The notes under the pieces were generated by a model, which worked only from the letters and a program-made list of their open reading frames with translations, had not been told where the DNA came from and ran no database searches. From NCBI GenBank assembly GCA_028279375.1, contig JANQNW010000016.1, positions 62,001 to 126,000 of the forward strand: a DNA stretch of 64,000 nt, given 5' to 3'. Position 1 is the stretch's first letter; each line of letters opens with the position of its first letter. Origin of the DNA: Phycisphaerales bacterium (GTDB lineage: Bacteria; Planctomycetota; Phycisphaerae; Phycisphaerales; UBA1924). Shown piece after piece: positions 27,215 through 36,543 of this stretch. Position numbers and translations under genes: made by a program.

Positions 27215-28346
27215 CGATCTCTTCAACGTAGTGATCCCAGTTCCAGCTCTCAGCGACACTGGCCGCCGCACGCTCGCCCATCCGCCGCGCATCGTCCTGG
27301 TCGTCGATCAATCTTCGTGTCGCGTCGGTCAGGGCATCCACATCATCCGGAGGCACAAGCAATCCGGATTCGCCGGCTTCGATCACGTCGCTGGCCGAGC
27401 CAATATCCGTCGCGATCACCGGCGTCTCCAGAGTCATCGTCTCAGCGATCGATAGCTGCGGGTGAATCGTCATCCAGCGGAACGGAAGGAGCACGCAGAT
27501 CGACTCAGCGATCAGGCCGGGAAGGGTCACGCCTTCGGGGTACGGGAACCGATGGACGTTGACATTGGCACGATCTCGCGCGAGTTCCTCGATCCCGGGA
27601 ACCTCGTTGTGATAAGGGCGGATGGCCATATCGAATGAGATTTCCGGATGCTCCGGCGCCAGTCGTCTGAAAGTCTCGAGGGCGAGGTCAGCGCCGTTCT
27701 GCTCCGACGGGTCCCTCCAAAAGAGGACGCGACGCCGCGGCCCTGGAGTCGCTCCACAGAGTTCTGCGCGCATGTCGCGGACCACGCCATGGCGCACGAC
27801 ATGGGCCCGGACGCCGAGTGCCGAATCGAACTGACGCTGAACATGCTCAGCCCCGCAGACGATCGCATCCGCCCGTTTCCAGAGTCGCTTCGTGAGCCAT
27901 GATCGTCGCTCCGGCAGATGCAATGCGACGACCGTCGCCACTGCCGGTGTGCGAAGCCCAAGCCTGCGCAGCGCCCCGGCGAAGTGGCCTGTTCGGTTGT
28001 GGCCGAAGAAGTGGAGGACATCGAACTCGCGCTCTTTCGCCACTCGCTTGATCTGCCTGACCTGCTCCAGAAGCGGGCCCGCTCGCATACCTCGTCGATG
28101 GTCGCCCGCTGCGATCGACTTCGCGCTCCGGGCGCGTCCGTCGATCACCTGATGCATCGGCACACCTTCGGGGAGGAACGCCGGCAGCGACTGGTCCTCT
28201 CGAATTTGGGTCGTGACGAGTTCGATATCGTGACCCGCGTCCTTGAGAAGCTGCATCGCGCGCAGCGGCATCTGCACATGGCCGGAGACATTCGTCTCGT
28301 AGCCGGGCTTTCCCGCGACGCCAGCGACATAGTGCCCGATCCTCAT
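27174..28346 (-). CDS. Glycosyltransferase family 4
   Basis: 390 residues from ATG 28346, which lies 25 bases after the upstream sulfotransferase stop; longer forms would run into that gene. It starts MRIGHYVAGVAGKPGYETN and has VLHFFGHNRTGHFAGALRRLG in the N-domain. The C-domain has FWRDPSEQNGADLALETF and AETMTLETPVIATDIGSA with the family's Glu-rich donor site. The acceptor and donor are unknown. It forms a two-gene minus-strand unit with the sulfotransferase at 28372-29184. Confidence 0.87.
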   Translation of the reverse strand: MRIGHYVAGVAGKPGYETNVSGHVQMPLRAMQLLKDAGHDIELVTTQIREDQSLPAFLPEGVPMHQVIDGRARSAKSIAAGDHRRGMRAGPLLEQVRQIKRVAKEREFDVLHFFGHNRTGHFAGALRRLGLRTPAVATVVALHLPERRSWLTKRLWKRADAIVCGAEHVQRQFDSALGVRAHVVRHGVVRDMRAELCGATPGPRRRVLFWRDPSEQNGADLALETFRRLAPEHPEISFDMAIRPYHNEVPGIEELARDRANVNVHRFPYPEGVTLPGLIAESICVLLPFRWMTIHPQLSIAETMTLETPVIATDIGSASDVIEAGESGLLVPPDDVDALTDATRRLIDDQDDARRMGERAAASVAESWNWDHYVEEIVSVYQRAIRGEAR

Positions 28347-28371
28347 GGGCACGTGTATCGACCTGCGAGCA

Positions 28372-29184
28372 TCATCGATTCCAATCCGAGAGGTCGCGAT
28401 CGCAGAATGCAGCAAGGCGGTCGTTATAAGGACGGAAGTGATCCACGAGGCGCGCCCGCAGTGAGGGGTCCATCTGGTCATACGCCTTGGCGCCGGATCG
28501 CTTCTTGGCGCCGCGGATCGCGTCTCCGATCGGGCTGCGGCTCACGACGCGCAAGACCGGCCTGAGGCCCACCCGATTCAGCGCCGCGCGAAGGCGCGGA
28601 AACATGGCCGAGTTCCGCATGCGCCCGAACTGGCTCGATTCGAAGTTCGGATCCACATCCAGAAACTCGAGTATTGAACGCAGATACGCTCGGTCATCGC
28701 GCGAGAAGTCGTCATAGAAAAGCAGCAGCAACCGCTCAGGCGGGTAGTGTTTCAGGAGCGCTTCGACCTGATCGATGTACTCGCCGCGCGTCAACAGATC
28801 AGGACGCTCGTCAAGCGCCTGCTCCATCGATCTCCATCCGTGCGTCGCCCGCCGACTAATGTAATAGCTGTGCGCTCGATCTATCGGGTGCCGCATCGTC
28901 ATGAACAGCTTCACATGCGGAAGATCGTGCGCCATCCGCGGGATCGCTTCGAGTGTGCTGTAGCCGGTCGCCACCTCGCCGACCGCCTTGTGTCGGTCGT
29001 CGACCTCCTCGAAACGGGACAGGTACCACTCGTGCCCCTCGTGGTAATTGCGGTCGAAGAAGTAAGACTGCTTTGTCGCAGGCAGATAGACCTCGGGGTG
29101 TTCCCGAAGCGCAGCGTCCGTCCAGGTCGTTCCGGAGCGCTGACAGCCAATCATCAGGAATGTGATATCAGAAGGCGCCGCCAT
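28372..29184 (-). CDS. Sulfotransferase family protein (heparan-type)
   Basis: 270 residues. The PAPS loop FLMIGCQRSGTTWTDAALREHP and the following YLPATKQSYFFDRNY, with K..F/YF, match the NDST/heparan-type group of sulfotransferases. The 3'-phosphate motif is FMTMRHPIDRAHSYYISR. This is a different subfamily from the sulfotransferases at 22303 and 26330. It precedes a GT4 gene on the same strand, so addition and sulfation of the same sugar are plausible. Confidence 0.92.
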   Translation of the reverse strand: MAAPSDITFLMIGCQRSGTTWTDAALREHPEVYLPATKQSYFFDRNYHEGHEWYLSRFEEVDDRHKAVGEVATGYSTLEAIPRMAHDLPHVKLFMTMRHPIDRAHSYYISRRATHGWRSMEQALDERPDLLTRGEYIDQVEALLKHYPPERLLLLFYDDFSRDDRAYLRSILEFLDVDPNFESSQFGRMRNSAMFPRLRAALNRVGLRPVLRVVSRSPIGDAIRGAKKRSGAKAYDQMDPSLRARLVDHFRPYNDRLAAFCDRDLSDWNR

Positions 29185-29246
29185 GCGAATCGCGGAGTGT
29201 AACGAACAGGGCGCCGCGCAGCGCCCTCTGGCGGCGCTGAACTCGC

Positions 29247-31070
29247 CTATGGTGTCGGCTCAATGATCTGCATTCGCTGATTCGGCGATACACCCATCAT
29301 CGTGACCTCCTGTCCGGAGGGCCAGACCACGCGCAACTCGTCGATCATCGTCGCCGTCCCAAGGCCAAAGTGAATCGTCAGCCAGTCCTGGCACATGTAT
29401 CGCGAGCCCGGCGCATGCTCTCTCATCTGAGTCTTGCCGTTTGCCGTGACGTATACGCGCGCGCCGATCGACGTCCGGTTGGAGACCGTGCCGACGAGGT
29501 CGATCTGGATCCAGGCATTCGACCCCGCGTAGTCGTTGCGGAGAAGCTTGTTGTTGATTGAGCCTTCCTTCTGCCCGAGATAGACGTCGAGATCTCCATC
29601 TCCGTCATAGTCTGCGACCGCTGCAGAACTCGTGATTCCGCAGTCTCCGATGATGAGTGTCGTCGCATCGACGAAGACGGGGTCGCCTCCGGGATCGCAA
29701 CCGTCATTGCGCAGCATCGTGTTGCAATCTGCAGACGCGAGATAGAGATCCTGATCCCCATCGTTGTCCCAATCCATCCAGATGCCGTCGCGGTTGATTG
29801 CATTGTGGGCGATCGGCGCCTGATCGAAGAGCGTGAACACGGGAAGGCCCATGCCGTCCACGCCGTCATTTCGGAGGAGGACGCTCGGCCAGTCCGTGAC
29901 GCCGATTGGCAGCATCGGATTGTTCAGATTCGCGACGTAGACATCGAGGTCGCCGTCCAGGTCGAAATCGGTCCAGTGACAGCCTCGGCCGTCACCGCCG
30001 TCATCAAGGGGGAAGACTGTGACATCAGTAAAGACCTGGACTCCTGCCACCGCGAATCCCTCATTCCGATAGAGATGATTCCGGCGCTCGGGCAGCTTCG
30101 ACGGAGCGTCGGAGGCGCCGCCGCAGACAAGGTAGAGGTCCATGTCGCCGTCGTCGTCATAGTCGACCCATTGCGCGCCGCGACTCTGTACCTCGTGGGC
30201 AACGACGGGCGGTGTCGCATCAACGAAGACGCCGTTGTCATTCCGATACAGGATGTTGGCCTGAATGCGGTTTACCACGTAAAGGTCGAGATCGCCGTCG
30301 TTGTCGTAGTCCGCCAGCGCGGCGGCGGTTCCGTTTCCGGCGTCGGCAAGCTCAGGCGTCGTGATATCTGTGAACACGGGAAAACCTTCGACGGAGAGAC
30401 CATCGTTCCGCAGGAGGATGTTCGGGCTGAACTTTGAGAGGAACAGGTCGAGGTCTCCGTCGTTGTCGAGGTCTCCGAAGACAGCTCGTCCACCGTTGGT
30501 GAACTGGCCTTCCGGACCGTTCGTGACGTCGTCGAATGTTCCGTCGCCGTTATTTCGGAAGAGATAGTTCACACCCATCCAGGTATGGAGGAACAAATCA
30601 GGGTCGCCGTCGGAGTCGTAGTCGGCCCACGAGCAGCCGCGCGAGTCGATGGTCACGGCGAGGGCGGCGCTGTCGCCCCATCGACCGAGGAGAATCGCCA
30701 GATCCGAGCTCGTGACGACGCCGTCGCCATCGATGTCAGCCGGCGAGTCCGTTGAACCCCAGTCACCAATCAGGACCGCAAGATCACCCGAGCCGAGGAT
30801 CTCGTCACCGTCGAGATCTTCCTCCCATTTGCTTGCCTCGATTGTCACGTCACTGAACACGGGGAAGATCTGAGGGCCGTCCGCGAACGTGGGTGCCACG
30901 GTCACGAGGGCCAGAGCGATTCCCAAGATGGTGCTCCAGGGTGCGCGGAGACTGATTCGGCGCCAACTCATCGCGGCGCTCGACGGCGTCAAATCCCCCA
31001 CCGCATCGGCCAAGATGATGGGCCGAACCGGAACCCTCGAGAACTCACTGACCTGGGTACGCGATTTCAT
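29247..31070 (-). CDS. Secreted FG-GAP/VCBS repeat protein with ASPIC/UnbV domain and N-terminal dockerin-like pair
   Basis: 607 residues. A hydrophobic segment (ILGIALALVTVAPTFA) ends a long signal-peptide-like region. Right after it come two dockerin-like units: DLDGDEILGSGDLAVLIGDWG and then DIDGDGVVTSSDLAILLGRWG. The rest is built from calcium-loop FG-GAP repeats of the type DYDNDGDLDLY, predicted to form a beta-propeller. The C-terminus is an ASPIC/UnbV domain ending in WPSGQEV..NQRMQI. Its ATG overlaps the stop of the upstream paralogue (TAATG), so translation is probably coupled. Exported or surface-located; the ligand is unknown. Confidence 0.87.
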   Translation of the reverse strand: MKSRTQVSEFSRVPVRPIILADAVGDLTPSSAAMSWRRISLRAPWSTILGIALALVTVAPTFADGPQIFPVFSDVTIEASKWEEDLDGDEILGSGDLAVLIGDWGSTDSPADIDGDGVVTSSDLAILLGRWGDSAALAVTIDSRGCSWADYDSDGDPDLFLHTWMGVNYLFRNNGDGTFDDVTNGPEGQFTNGGRAVFGDLDNDGDLDLFLSKFSPNILLRNDGLSVEGFPVFTDITTPELADAGNGTAAALADYDNDGDLDLYVVNRIQANILYRNDNGVFVDATPPVVAHEVQSRGAQWVDYDDDGDMDLYLVCGGASDAPSKLPERRNHLYRNEGFAVAGVQVFTDVTVFPLDDGGDGRGCHWTDFDLDGDLDVYVANLNNPMLPIGVTDWPSVLLRNDGVDGMGLPVFTLFDQAPIAHNAINRDGIWMDWDNDGDQDLYLASADCNTMLRNDGCDPGGDPVFVDATTLIIGDCGITSSAAVADYDGDGDLDVYLGQKEGSINNKLLRNDYAGSNAWIQIDLVGTVSNRTSIGARVYVTANGKTQMREHAPGSRYMCQDWLTIHFGLGTATMIDELRVVWPSGQEVTMMGVSPNQRMQIIEPTP

Positions 31071-32830
31071 TACTCGATATCTCCCATCTCCGATCGATCA
31101 GGGCTCGGTATCCGCAGCCCTTCCTTCTCCGTGATCGTGAGTCGCTGATTGGCGTCGATGTCGACAAACGACTGGCTGACGCCGCTGGGCCATCGAATCT
31201 CAATCAACTCGACGACTTCCGCTTCGCCAAGACCGAACTCGACGGTGAGCGAATCCATCGCCATATATCCGGAGCCAGCGTAGACCTCGCGAATCTGGGC
31301 GCCGAGATCCGTCACCACACGCACGCGCGCGCCGATACCGGATCGATTGGACTGGACGCCGATGAGGTCAAGGTGCAGCCAGTGATTCCCGTTCTCGATG
31401 TCATTGCGCAGGAGCGAGTTTCGATCCTTGTTCGCGATCATGACATCGAGATCGCCATCTCGATCGAAGTCGGACCACGCGGCCCCCGTCGCGTTCCCTG
31501 AGTCTTTGAGCACGGGATCTTCGACGATTGAGAAAAGGGGAAGTCCACCCTCGTCAACGCCGTCATTCCGAAACATGCGATTGGAACCGAGCGTCGCCAG
31601 GTAGAGATCCAGATCGCCATCATTGTCGTAGTCGACCCAGGAGATGCTTCTGGTCGCCGCGGTCCAGTTCAGCGGGAATCCGTTCGTGACATCGGTAAAG
31701 GTGTCGTTCCCGTCGTTCCGGAACAGGTGATTCTCTCCAGTCACCTGCCCGACATAGAAATCGAGATCGCCATCGTTGTCGTAGTCACCCCAGGCGGCGC
31801 CTCGCCCGATGAAAACAAATGACATCTCGATGGAAGAGACATCCATGAACACGCCATTGTCATTCCTGAACACCTGGACGCCGTTCGTCGCGGGGCCGGG
31901 TCCTTCTCCGTTGTTCCCGTCCACAAGAAGCAGGTCCGGGTCGCCGTCGTTGTCGTAGTCTCCCCAGCACGGAGAGCGTCCGATCGACGTGTCCGCGAGA
32001 ACGGTGCCCTCGCTCACGCTCGTGAAGACATCACCACCGTCATTTCGATAGAGATGGCTCTCGTTGTCACTGCCGTTGTAGTTGGCGACATAGAGATCGA
32101 CGTCGCCGTCGAGGTCGTAGTCGCCCCACGCGGCGCCACGGCTCAGGTAGTTGCGAACGAGATCGCCCGACGTCACATCCACGAATACGCCGGCGCCGTC
32201 ATTTCTCATCAGCGCGTTCATGCCGCTGTTGCAGAGGAACAGATCGAGGTCACCGTCGTTGTCGTAGTCGGCGAACGCGACGCCGCCGCCAAATCCTTCG
32301 TCACCGACAGGGAGCGCATCGACCGCGCTGAACTCGGTGTCGCCGTGATTCATCAGCAGGCGGTTCGGGCCGCCAGTCCAGACGGAGATGTAGAGATCAT
32401 CAAGGCCGTCGTTGTCCACGTCAGCCCATCCGACGCCTCGGGCGTCGCCTGCGAGCATGGCGAGGGGTGTGATCTCCTGGCCCCAGGTGCCGATGAGTTG
32501 GGCGAGGTCCTGGGAGGTGACGACGCCGTCGCCGTCGAGATCGGTTCCACCTGAGCCTGCCGTGCCCCATTCGCCGATGAGCTCGGCGAGATCGCTGGCG
32601 CCGACCACCCCATCCTGGTTGATGTCCGTCGGGGGGAATGTGATGAGATTCGTGAAGAGCTGTCCAAAGGAGGCGCACGAGATCGCGCCCACCGCACACA
32701 GTGCGGCTGAGCCATTGCGCTGAAGCCGGCGTGCGCTCCGGATCCGGCAGGGCCCGGGATGAGTCATCCCACCCGTACGCTGCTCCGGGCGCAGCGCTGC
32801 CAGGCGTGCGTCCGAAAAACACCAGATCAT
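31070..32830 (-). CDS. Secreted FG-GAP/VCBS repeat protein with ASPIC/UnbV domain, paralogue of the next gene
   Basis: 586 residues from ATG 32830 (AGGA seven bases upstream); ATG 32767 is an alternative that gives a shorter signal region. Hydrophobic SAALCAVGAISCASFG is followed by dockerin-like units DINQDGVVGASDLAELIGEWG and DLDGDGVVTSQDLAQLIGTWG. Then come FG-GAP repeats (DYDNDGDLDLFL, DYDLDGDVDLYV and others) and a C-terminal ASPIC/UnbV domain (NRSGIGARVRVVTDLG, WPSGVSQSF). The same order of parts is found in the downstream gene, so the pair arose by tandem duplication. Confidence 0.87.
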   Translation of the reverse strand: MIWCFSDARLAALRPEQRTGGMTHPGPCRIRSARRLQRNGSAALCAVGAISCASFGQLFTNLITFPPTDINQDGVVGASDLAELIGEWGTAGSGGTDLDGDGVVTSQDLAQLIGTWGQEITPLAMLAGDARGVGWADVDNDGLDDLYISVWTGGPNRLLMNHGDTEFSAVDALPVGDEGFGGGVAFADYDNDGDLDLFLCNSGMNALMRNDGAGVFVDVTSGDLVRNYLSRGAAWGDYDLDGDVDLYVANYNGSDNESHLYRNDGGDVFTSVSEGTVLADTSIGRSPCWGDYDNDGDPDLLLVDGNNGEGPGPATNGVQVFRNDNGVFMDVSSIEMSFVFIGRGAAWGDYDNDGDLDFYVGQVTGENHLFRNDGNDTFTDVTNGFPLNWTAATRSISWVDYDNDGDLDLYLATLGSNRMFRNDGVDEGGLPLFSIVEDPVLKDSGNATGAAWSDFDRDGDLDVMIANKDRNSLLRNDIENGNHWLHLDLIGVQSNRSGIGARVRVVTDLGAQIREVYAGSGYMAMDSLTVEFGLGEAEVVELIEIRWPSGVSQSFVDIDANQRLTITEKEGLRIPSPDRSEMGDIE

Positions 32831-33112
32831 GACGTGATCCTCACTCCTCCGACTTCTTCCATAACTCTACCCCGCGGCGACCGCCGTGCCGACCCCAAAT
32901 CCAGCGGCGTGGGGCTCTTTTGACGCCCCTGAATCACGTGCGCCGCCCCGCGTGACACAGGGAAGACTGAGAGGCGCTGAAGACGCCCGGATGGCCTTGC
33001 GGCTTCGCAGTCGGGGCGAGTAGGTTCTCCGCGTGACTCCTGAGTCCTGAGCCGCGTCGGCGTTCCGATTTCTCGGTCCGACGCTCTCGTCATTATCCGG
33101 AAGGGGGGGCCG

Positions 33113-33940
33113 ATGGCTCCGGAACAGAACACGATGACGGAGCAGCGGCGCCCCGAACGGGCGATTGAGTCGCTTGAGCCGAAGGCGCCACACGACGCGC
33201 TGGGCTTCGAAGATCTCGCGAAGAGCTACAACTTCCGAAACACCTCGAATATCCGGCATGTATTCGCTCGCATGATCAATGACGAGTGCGACCGCCGGAG
33301 TGGTTCCGTGCGTGTGCTGGATATCGGCTGCGGCAGGGGACTCGGTCGCGAGGTCGGCTACCAGTGGGCGATGAGACCCCACATCGATGAGTACTGGGGC
33401 ATTGAGCCTGACCCATCGATCAAGCCGGAGGCCGGCCTCTATGAGCACTTTCAGCACGCGCTCATGGAGGACGCCGATCTGCCAGAGGCTGGATTCGACG
33501 TTGCGTATTCCTTCATGGTGATGGAGCACGTCGCAGACCCCCGCGCGTATCTTCAGGCAGTGCGGCGCTGCCTGAAGCCAGGCGGAGTCCACTTCTTCAT
33601 CACGCCGAATGCCCGCCATTTCGTCACGCGCTGCGCCATATTCCTCCACAAGATCGGTCTTGACGAAATCGTGCTCAAGCTGATCAAGCGGGGCGAGGAA
33701 GGTGAGTATCACTATCCCGTCAAGTACCTCTTCAATCGAGAGCAGGACATTGACCGCCACGCTCGAGACAACGGATTCGAGCCACCGGGTTACGTCTATC
33801 TCGAGACCGAGGTTCCGCGCGGTTACCTCAAGGGCCCGTTCTCGCTCGTGATCCCGTTTCTTGAGTGGAAGCGACGGACCTTCCGGAATCCGAGGTCGCT
33901 TGTGACCCTGATCTGCCGGATGGAGAAGGGCCCTGAGTAG
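33113..33940 (+). CDS. Class I SAM-dependent methyltransferase
   Basis: 275 residues from ATG 33113, with GGAAGGGGGG upstream. Motif I is RVLDIGCGRGLGREV; the acidic post-I residue is in YWGIEPDPSIKPE; motif II/III is FDVAYSFMVMEHVADPRAYLQ and CLKPGGVHFFITPN. This is the Methyltransf_11/23 type. The C-terminal part (YPVKYLFNREQDIDRHARDNGFE) is like methyltransferases of glycan loci. The opposite strand also has a long open frame, which I reject as a shadow. It precedes the Wzy-like gene. Confidence 0.85.
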   Translation: MAPEQNTMTEQRRPERAIESLEPKAPHDALGFEDLAKSYNFRNTSNIRHVFARMINDECDRRSGSVRVLDIGCGRGLGREVGYQWAMRPHIDEYWGIEPDPSIKPEAGLYEHFQHALMEDADLPEAGFDVAYSFMVMEHVADPRAYLQAVRRCLKPGGVHFFITPNARHFVTRCAIFLHKIGLDEIVLKLIKRGEEGEYHYPVKYLFNREQDIDRHARDNGFEPPGYVYLETEVPRGYLKGPFSLVIPFLEWKRRTFRNPRSLVTLICRMEKGPE

Positions 33941-34087
33941 GGGCTGGGACCATCATCATTCCGGCACAGGCAAGCGCTTATTATTCCGATAGTCGTCAGG
34001 CGGTCGGGACCAGCCGGCACGCGTTGCGTGCCGGGACGAGATGCCCGCCAGCCGACGCCCCGATCCGATTCGTCCACAGGAGCGCTC

Positions 34088-35482
34088 GTGGAACTTGGTG
34101 CGACAGTACTTCTCTCTCTACTCACCCTCTGGCTTCTTGCTCAGATGGGCTGGGAGGGTCTGCGCGGCGTCGTTGATTACTTCAGCCTCCGGAATATCTT
34201 CCTGCTCGGTTTCATCGTCTTCCAGCTGACCAGTGGCATCTACGCGCTGACGACCAAGAGCACCGGGCCGATGACCTTGCAGGATCTCGGCGGCACAGCG
34301 CTCACATTCTCGTGGATGAGTTTCCTCTTCCTTCTCATCCTCTTGATGTCCTACAAGCGGCACAAATTCGTCACCTCGATGGCTCGGTTTGTGCCGCTCG
34401 GGCAAGCCGTCTCCGGCGTCACCAGTCTCCTGACGCTTGCAGTTGTGTTTCTCGTTGTCGGGATTCTCTTCCGGCATGTCCTGGTGTTCATTCCTCAGCT
34501 TGGCGTCCTTCTTGGTCTTTTCGGAACCGGGATGATCGCAGTGGCTGCGGGCATGGCCGGCTGGGTGTGGGGGCCTCGGCTCCTGAATCCCTTCATTGGT
34601 CTCGTCGCCGGACCGATTCTCATCGCCGCCGTCCTCGCGGCCATGCACCACGTGTTCGGGCGGCGCGAGCTGCTCGGTGTGATTTTCTGCTTCGGCTGGG
34701 GAATGTGGCACAGCCACTTCAAGCACCTGGGCCCCAAGCGCGCGGGCATGTGGATCATCATCGGCGGGCTGGTTGCCCTCATGCCGCTTGCGGCGTTCAC
34801 GGCGATTCGTGTCGGCAACGACAAGGTCGGAGCAGGCGAATATGCGCAGCGTCTTCAGGGGGCCAGCATCACAGCCGGTATCGGCCGACTCGCCAACGGT
34901 CAGGACGTCGGCGCCTGCGCCATGTGGCTCATTGAGAACTACCCGGAGAACTTCGACTATCGAACGCTTGCAACCGCCAGGTACTTCCTGACTAACTGGA
35001 TCCCGAGGGCCTGGTACCCCAACAAGCTCGAGGCGATCGGCAGACTGATGGTTGAACAGGCGCGATTGCGGGGACACGCGGACAATTGGAGTCTCGGTCC
35101 AGGGATAATCGGGCACATCGCCTCAGACAATCCCTGGATAGCATTGCCGCTCTACGCGGTCTTCTTCGGGCTGTTCCTGCGCTTCGTCGACGAGATTGTT
35201 CGGCTCCACGCCGGGAATCCGTTTGTGATTCTCCCATTCGGTGTAGCGCTCGGCAATGTGCTCGGCATCCCGCGCGGGGAAACGAGTCTCTTCCTTTTTC
35301 AGGTTTGCACGTCGATCTTCGCCGCGTGGTTCGGCATGTATCTGTGCGCGAAAGTGATGGCGCTCTTCGGATACAGGTTTGACCAGGGTGAGCAGGTCGA
35401 GACCGAGTGGGACGATGGCTGGGATTATTCAGATGAGTATGGCGCGGAGGAGCCCGCCGAAACCTACAGCGACCGCTACTGA
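34088..35482 (+). CDS. Wzy-type O-antigen/capsule polymerase-like membrane protein
   Basis: About 464 residues from GTG 34088, chosen because ACAGGAG sits five bases upstream; the frame is open to 34028. It has about ten to twelve hydrophobic helices. A large outer loop contains RYFLTNWIPRAWYPNK, then SLGPGIIGHIASDNPWIALPL and a late helix. This loop, with an Arg-rich/Pro pattern and a GxxGExx-like follow-up, is how oligosaccharide repeat unit polymerases look, though polymerases share little sequence. The charged tail (VETEWDDGWDYSDEY...) is acidic and unusual. Its presence with a Wzx-like gene supports the call. Confidence 0.65.
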   Translation: MELGATVLLSLLTLWLLAQMGWEGLRGVVDYFSLRNIFLLGFIVFQLTSGIYALTTKSTGPMTLQDLGGTALTFSWMSFLFLLILLMSYKRHKFVTSMARFVPLGQAVSGVTSLLTLAVVFLVVGILFRHVLVFIPQLGVLLGLFGTGMIAVAAGMAGWVWGPRLLNPFIGLVAGPILIAAVLAAMHHVFGRRELLGVIFCFGWGMWHSHFKHLGPKRAGMWIIIGGLVALMPLAAFTAIRVGNDKVGAGEYAQRLQGASITAGIGRLANGQDVGACAMWLIENYPENFDYRTLATARYFLTNWIPRAWYPNKLEAIGRLMVEQARLRGHADNWSLGPGIIGHIASDNPWIALPLYAVFFGLFLRFVDEIVRLHAGNPFVILPFGVALGNVLGIPRGETSLFLFQVCTSIFAAWFGMYLCAKVMALFGYRFDQGEQVETEWDDGWDYSDEYGAEEPAETYSDRY

Positions 35483-36543
35483 TCGGGATTGACGCCCAGA
35501 AGCAGGTCAACTCGAACGGGGCGATGATCAGATCCGAAGTCCGGACCGGACTCCGCGGCGACAAGTTGGATCTCTTCAGTCACCCACACATGGTCAATCG
35601 GAAGCGAGAATCGCCGCGGCGCCGATGCGGGCCAGCTTCCCTGCGCTCCGAGAACAGAAGACGCCCCGCGGAATCCAGTCTCCCGCGCGAACAGGCGGAA
35701 TGAAGCGCCCTGTGGCGTGGCATTGAAGTCGCCGGCGAGGATGATCGGGACTCCTGTCTCGGCGCGGTAGTCGCTAAGAAGTCTCGCGTCTCGAAGCGCC
35801 TCTCGTTTCCCCCGTTCCCATGACTCCCGCGAGCGAGGCGAAGGTTGGTGCATGGCCGTGAATAGAAGTTGACGGTCTGCCTCGAACTCCACGAGCATTG
35901 AGCGAATCCGCACGAAACTGTGTCGAACGATTTCATCCGTCGGCGCGAGCTTCACCCGCTCAAAAGGGTGCTTGCTCAGGAGCACGATCGGCCAGCGCCA
36001 CGTCGAGTCGGGCCTGATGCGATAGGGATAGGTGTCCTGGATCCAGTCATCTGACACAAGAAACCTGGCCGGGGCCTCCACCACGCACACGAGATCTGCG
36101 TTCTGCTCGAGCAGCCACGACGTGAACCCCTCGTAGTCGACGCCGGCAGAGCCACCTTGCCCATTGAATGTCACGACGCGCAGATTCGGGTCGCGTCCGA
36201 TCGGATCGGCGCCGGCGCGCGCTGACGAATATTGAATGAAGCTGATCGTGAGCACGAGAGCGCATGCCGCGAGGCCTTCGATCCCGCATCGACGAGTTCG
36301 CCGATGAGCCAGCGCCGCGATCAGACTGAGAACTCCGAGGAGTATCGAAAGCTGGGGACTCAGTTGCGCGATCATGTCGAGTTCGTACGGACGCCCCGGC
36401 CAGAGGAGCGCCACAATCACGACCAGCGCGCTTGAACGAATGAGGACGAGGACGAGTAATCGGATGACGCGCTTCGGGCTCGTGACGGACGAGGCCTGGG
36501 CCGGTGCGACGCCGTCGCCATGCGGGCTGGGAGCGTCACTCAC
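35476..36543 (-). CDS. Endonuclease/exonuclease/phosphatase (EEP) family membrane protein
   Basis: 355 residues from GTG 36543, which overlaps the stop of the upstream epimerase (GTGA). The first 100 residues hold about three hydrophobic helices. The EEP domain follows with VVTFNGQGG (Asn of the active site), VCVVEAP (metal Glu), ILAGDFNATPQGASF (Asp/Asn) and FGSDHRPVRVDLL (catalytic His). Members hydrolyse phosphodiesters of nucleic acids, phospholipids or inositol phosphates; the membrane anchor suggests a lipid or extracellular substrate. Translational coupling to a nucleotide-sugar epimerase is unexplained. Confidence 0.85.
   Translation of the reverse strand: MSDAPSPHGDGVAPAQASSVTSPKRVIRLLVLVLIRSSALVVIVALLWPGRPYELDMIAQLSPQLSILLGVLSLIAALAHRRTRRCGIEGLAACALVLTISFIQYSSARAGADPIGRDPNLRVVTFNGQGGSAGVDYEGFTSWLLEQNADLVCVVEAPARFLVSDDWIQDTYPYRIRPDSTWRWPIVLLSKHPFERVKLAPTDEIVRHSFVRIRSMLVEFEADRQLLFTAMHQPSPRSRESWERGKREALRDARLLSDYRAETGVPIILAGDFNATPQGASFRLFARETGFRGASSVLGAQGSWPASAPRRFSLPIDHVWVTEEIQLVAAESGPDFGSDHRPVRVDLLLGVNPDQ

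Larger units (their letters stand above)
29247..32830. repeat. Coding repeats: FG-GAP calcium-loop units
   Basis: Near-identical DNA words of the form CCGTCGTTGTCGTAGTC recur across both genes (for example near 30297, 31771, 31943 and 32252), spaced by roughly 100-250 bases. On the coding strand they read DYDNDGD. They are structural protein repeats, not mobile DNA, but they give enough identity for recombination between the two genes. Confidence 0.8.

Noticed and set aside
29247-32830. Regular DNA repeats considered as CRISPR or tandem satellite
   Set aside because: They are in-frame codons of FG-GAP calcium loops with irregular spacing.
32867-33760. Open frame on the minus strand opposite the methyltransferase (297 codons)
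   Set aside because: SAM motifs I-III on the plus strand are unmistakable.
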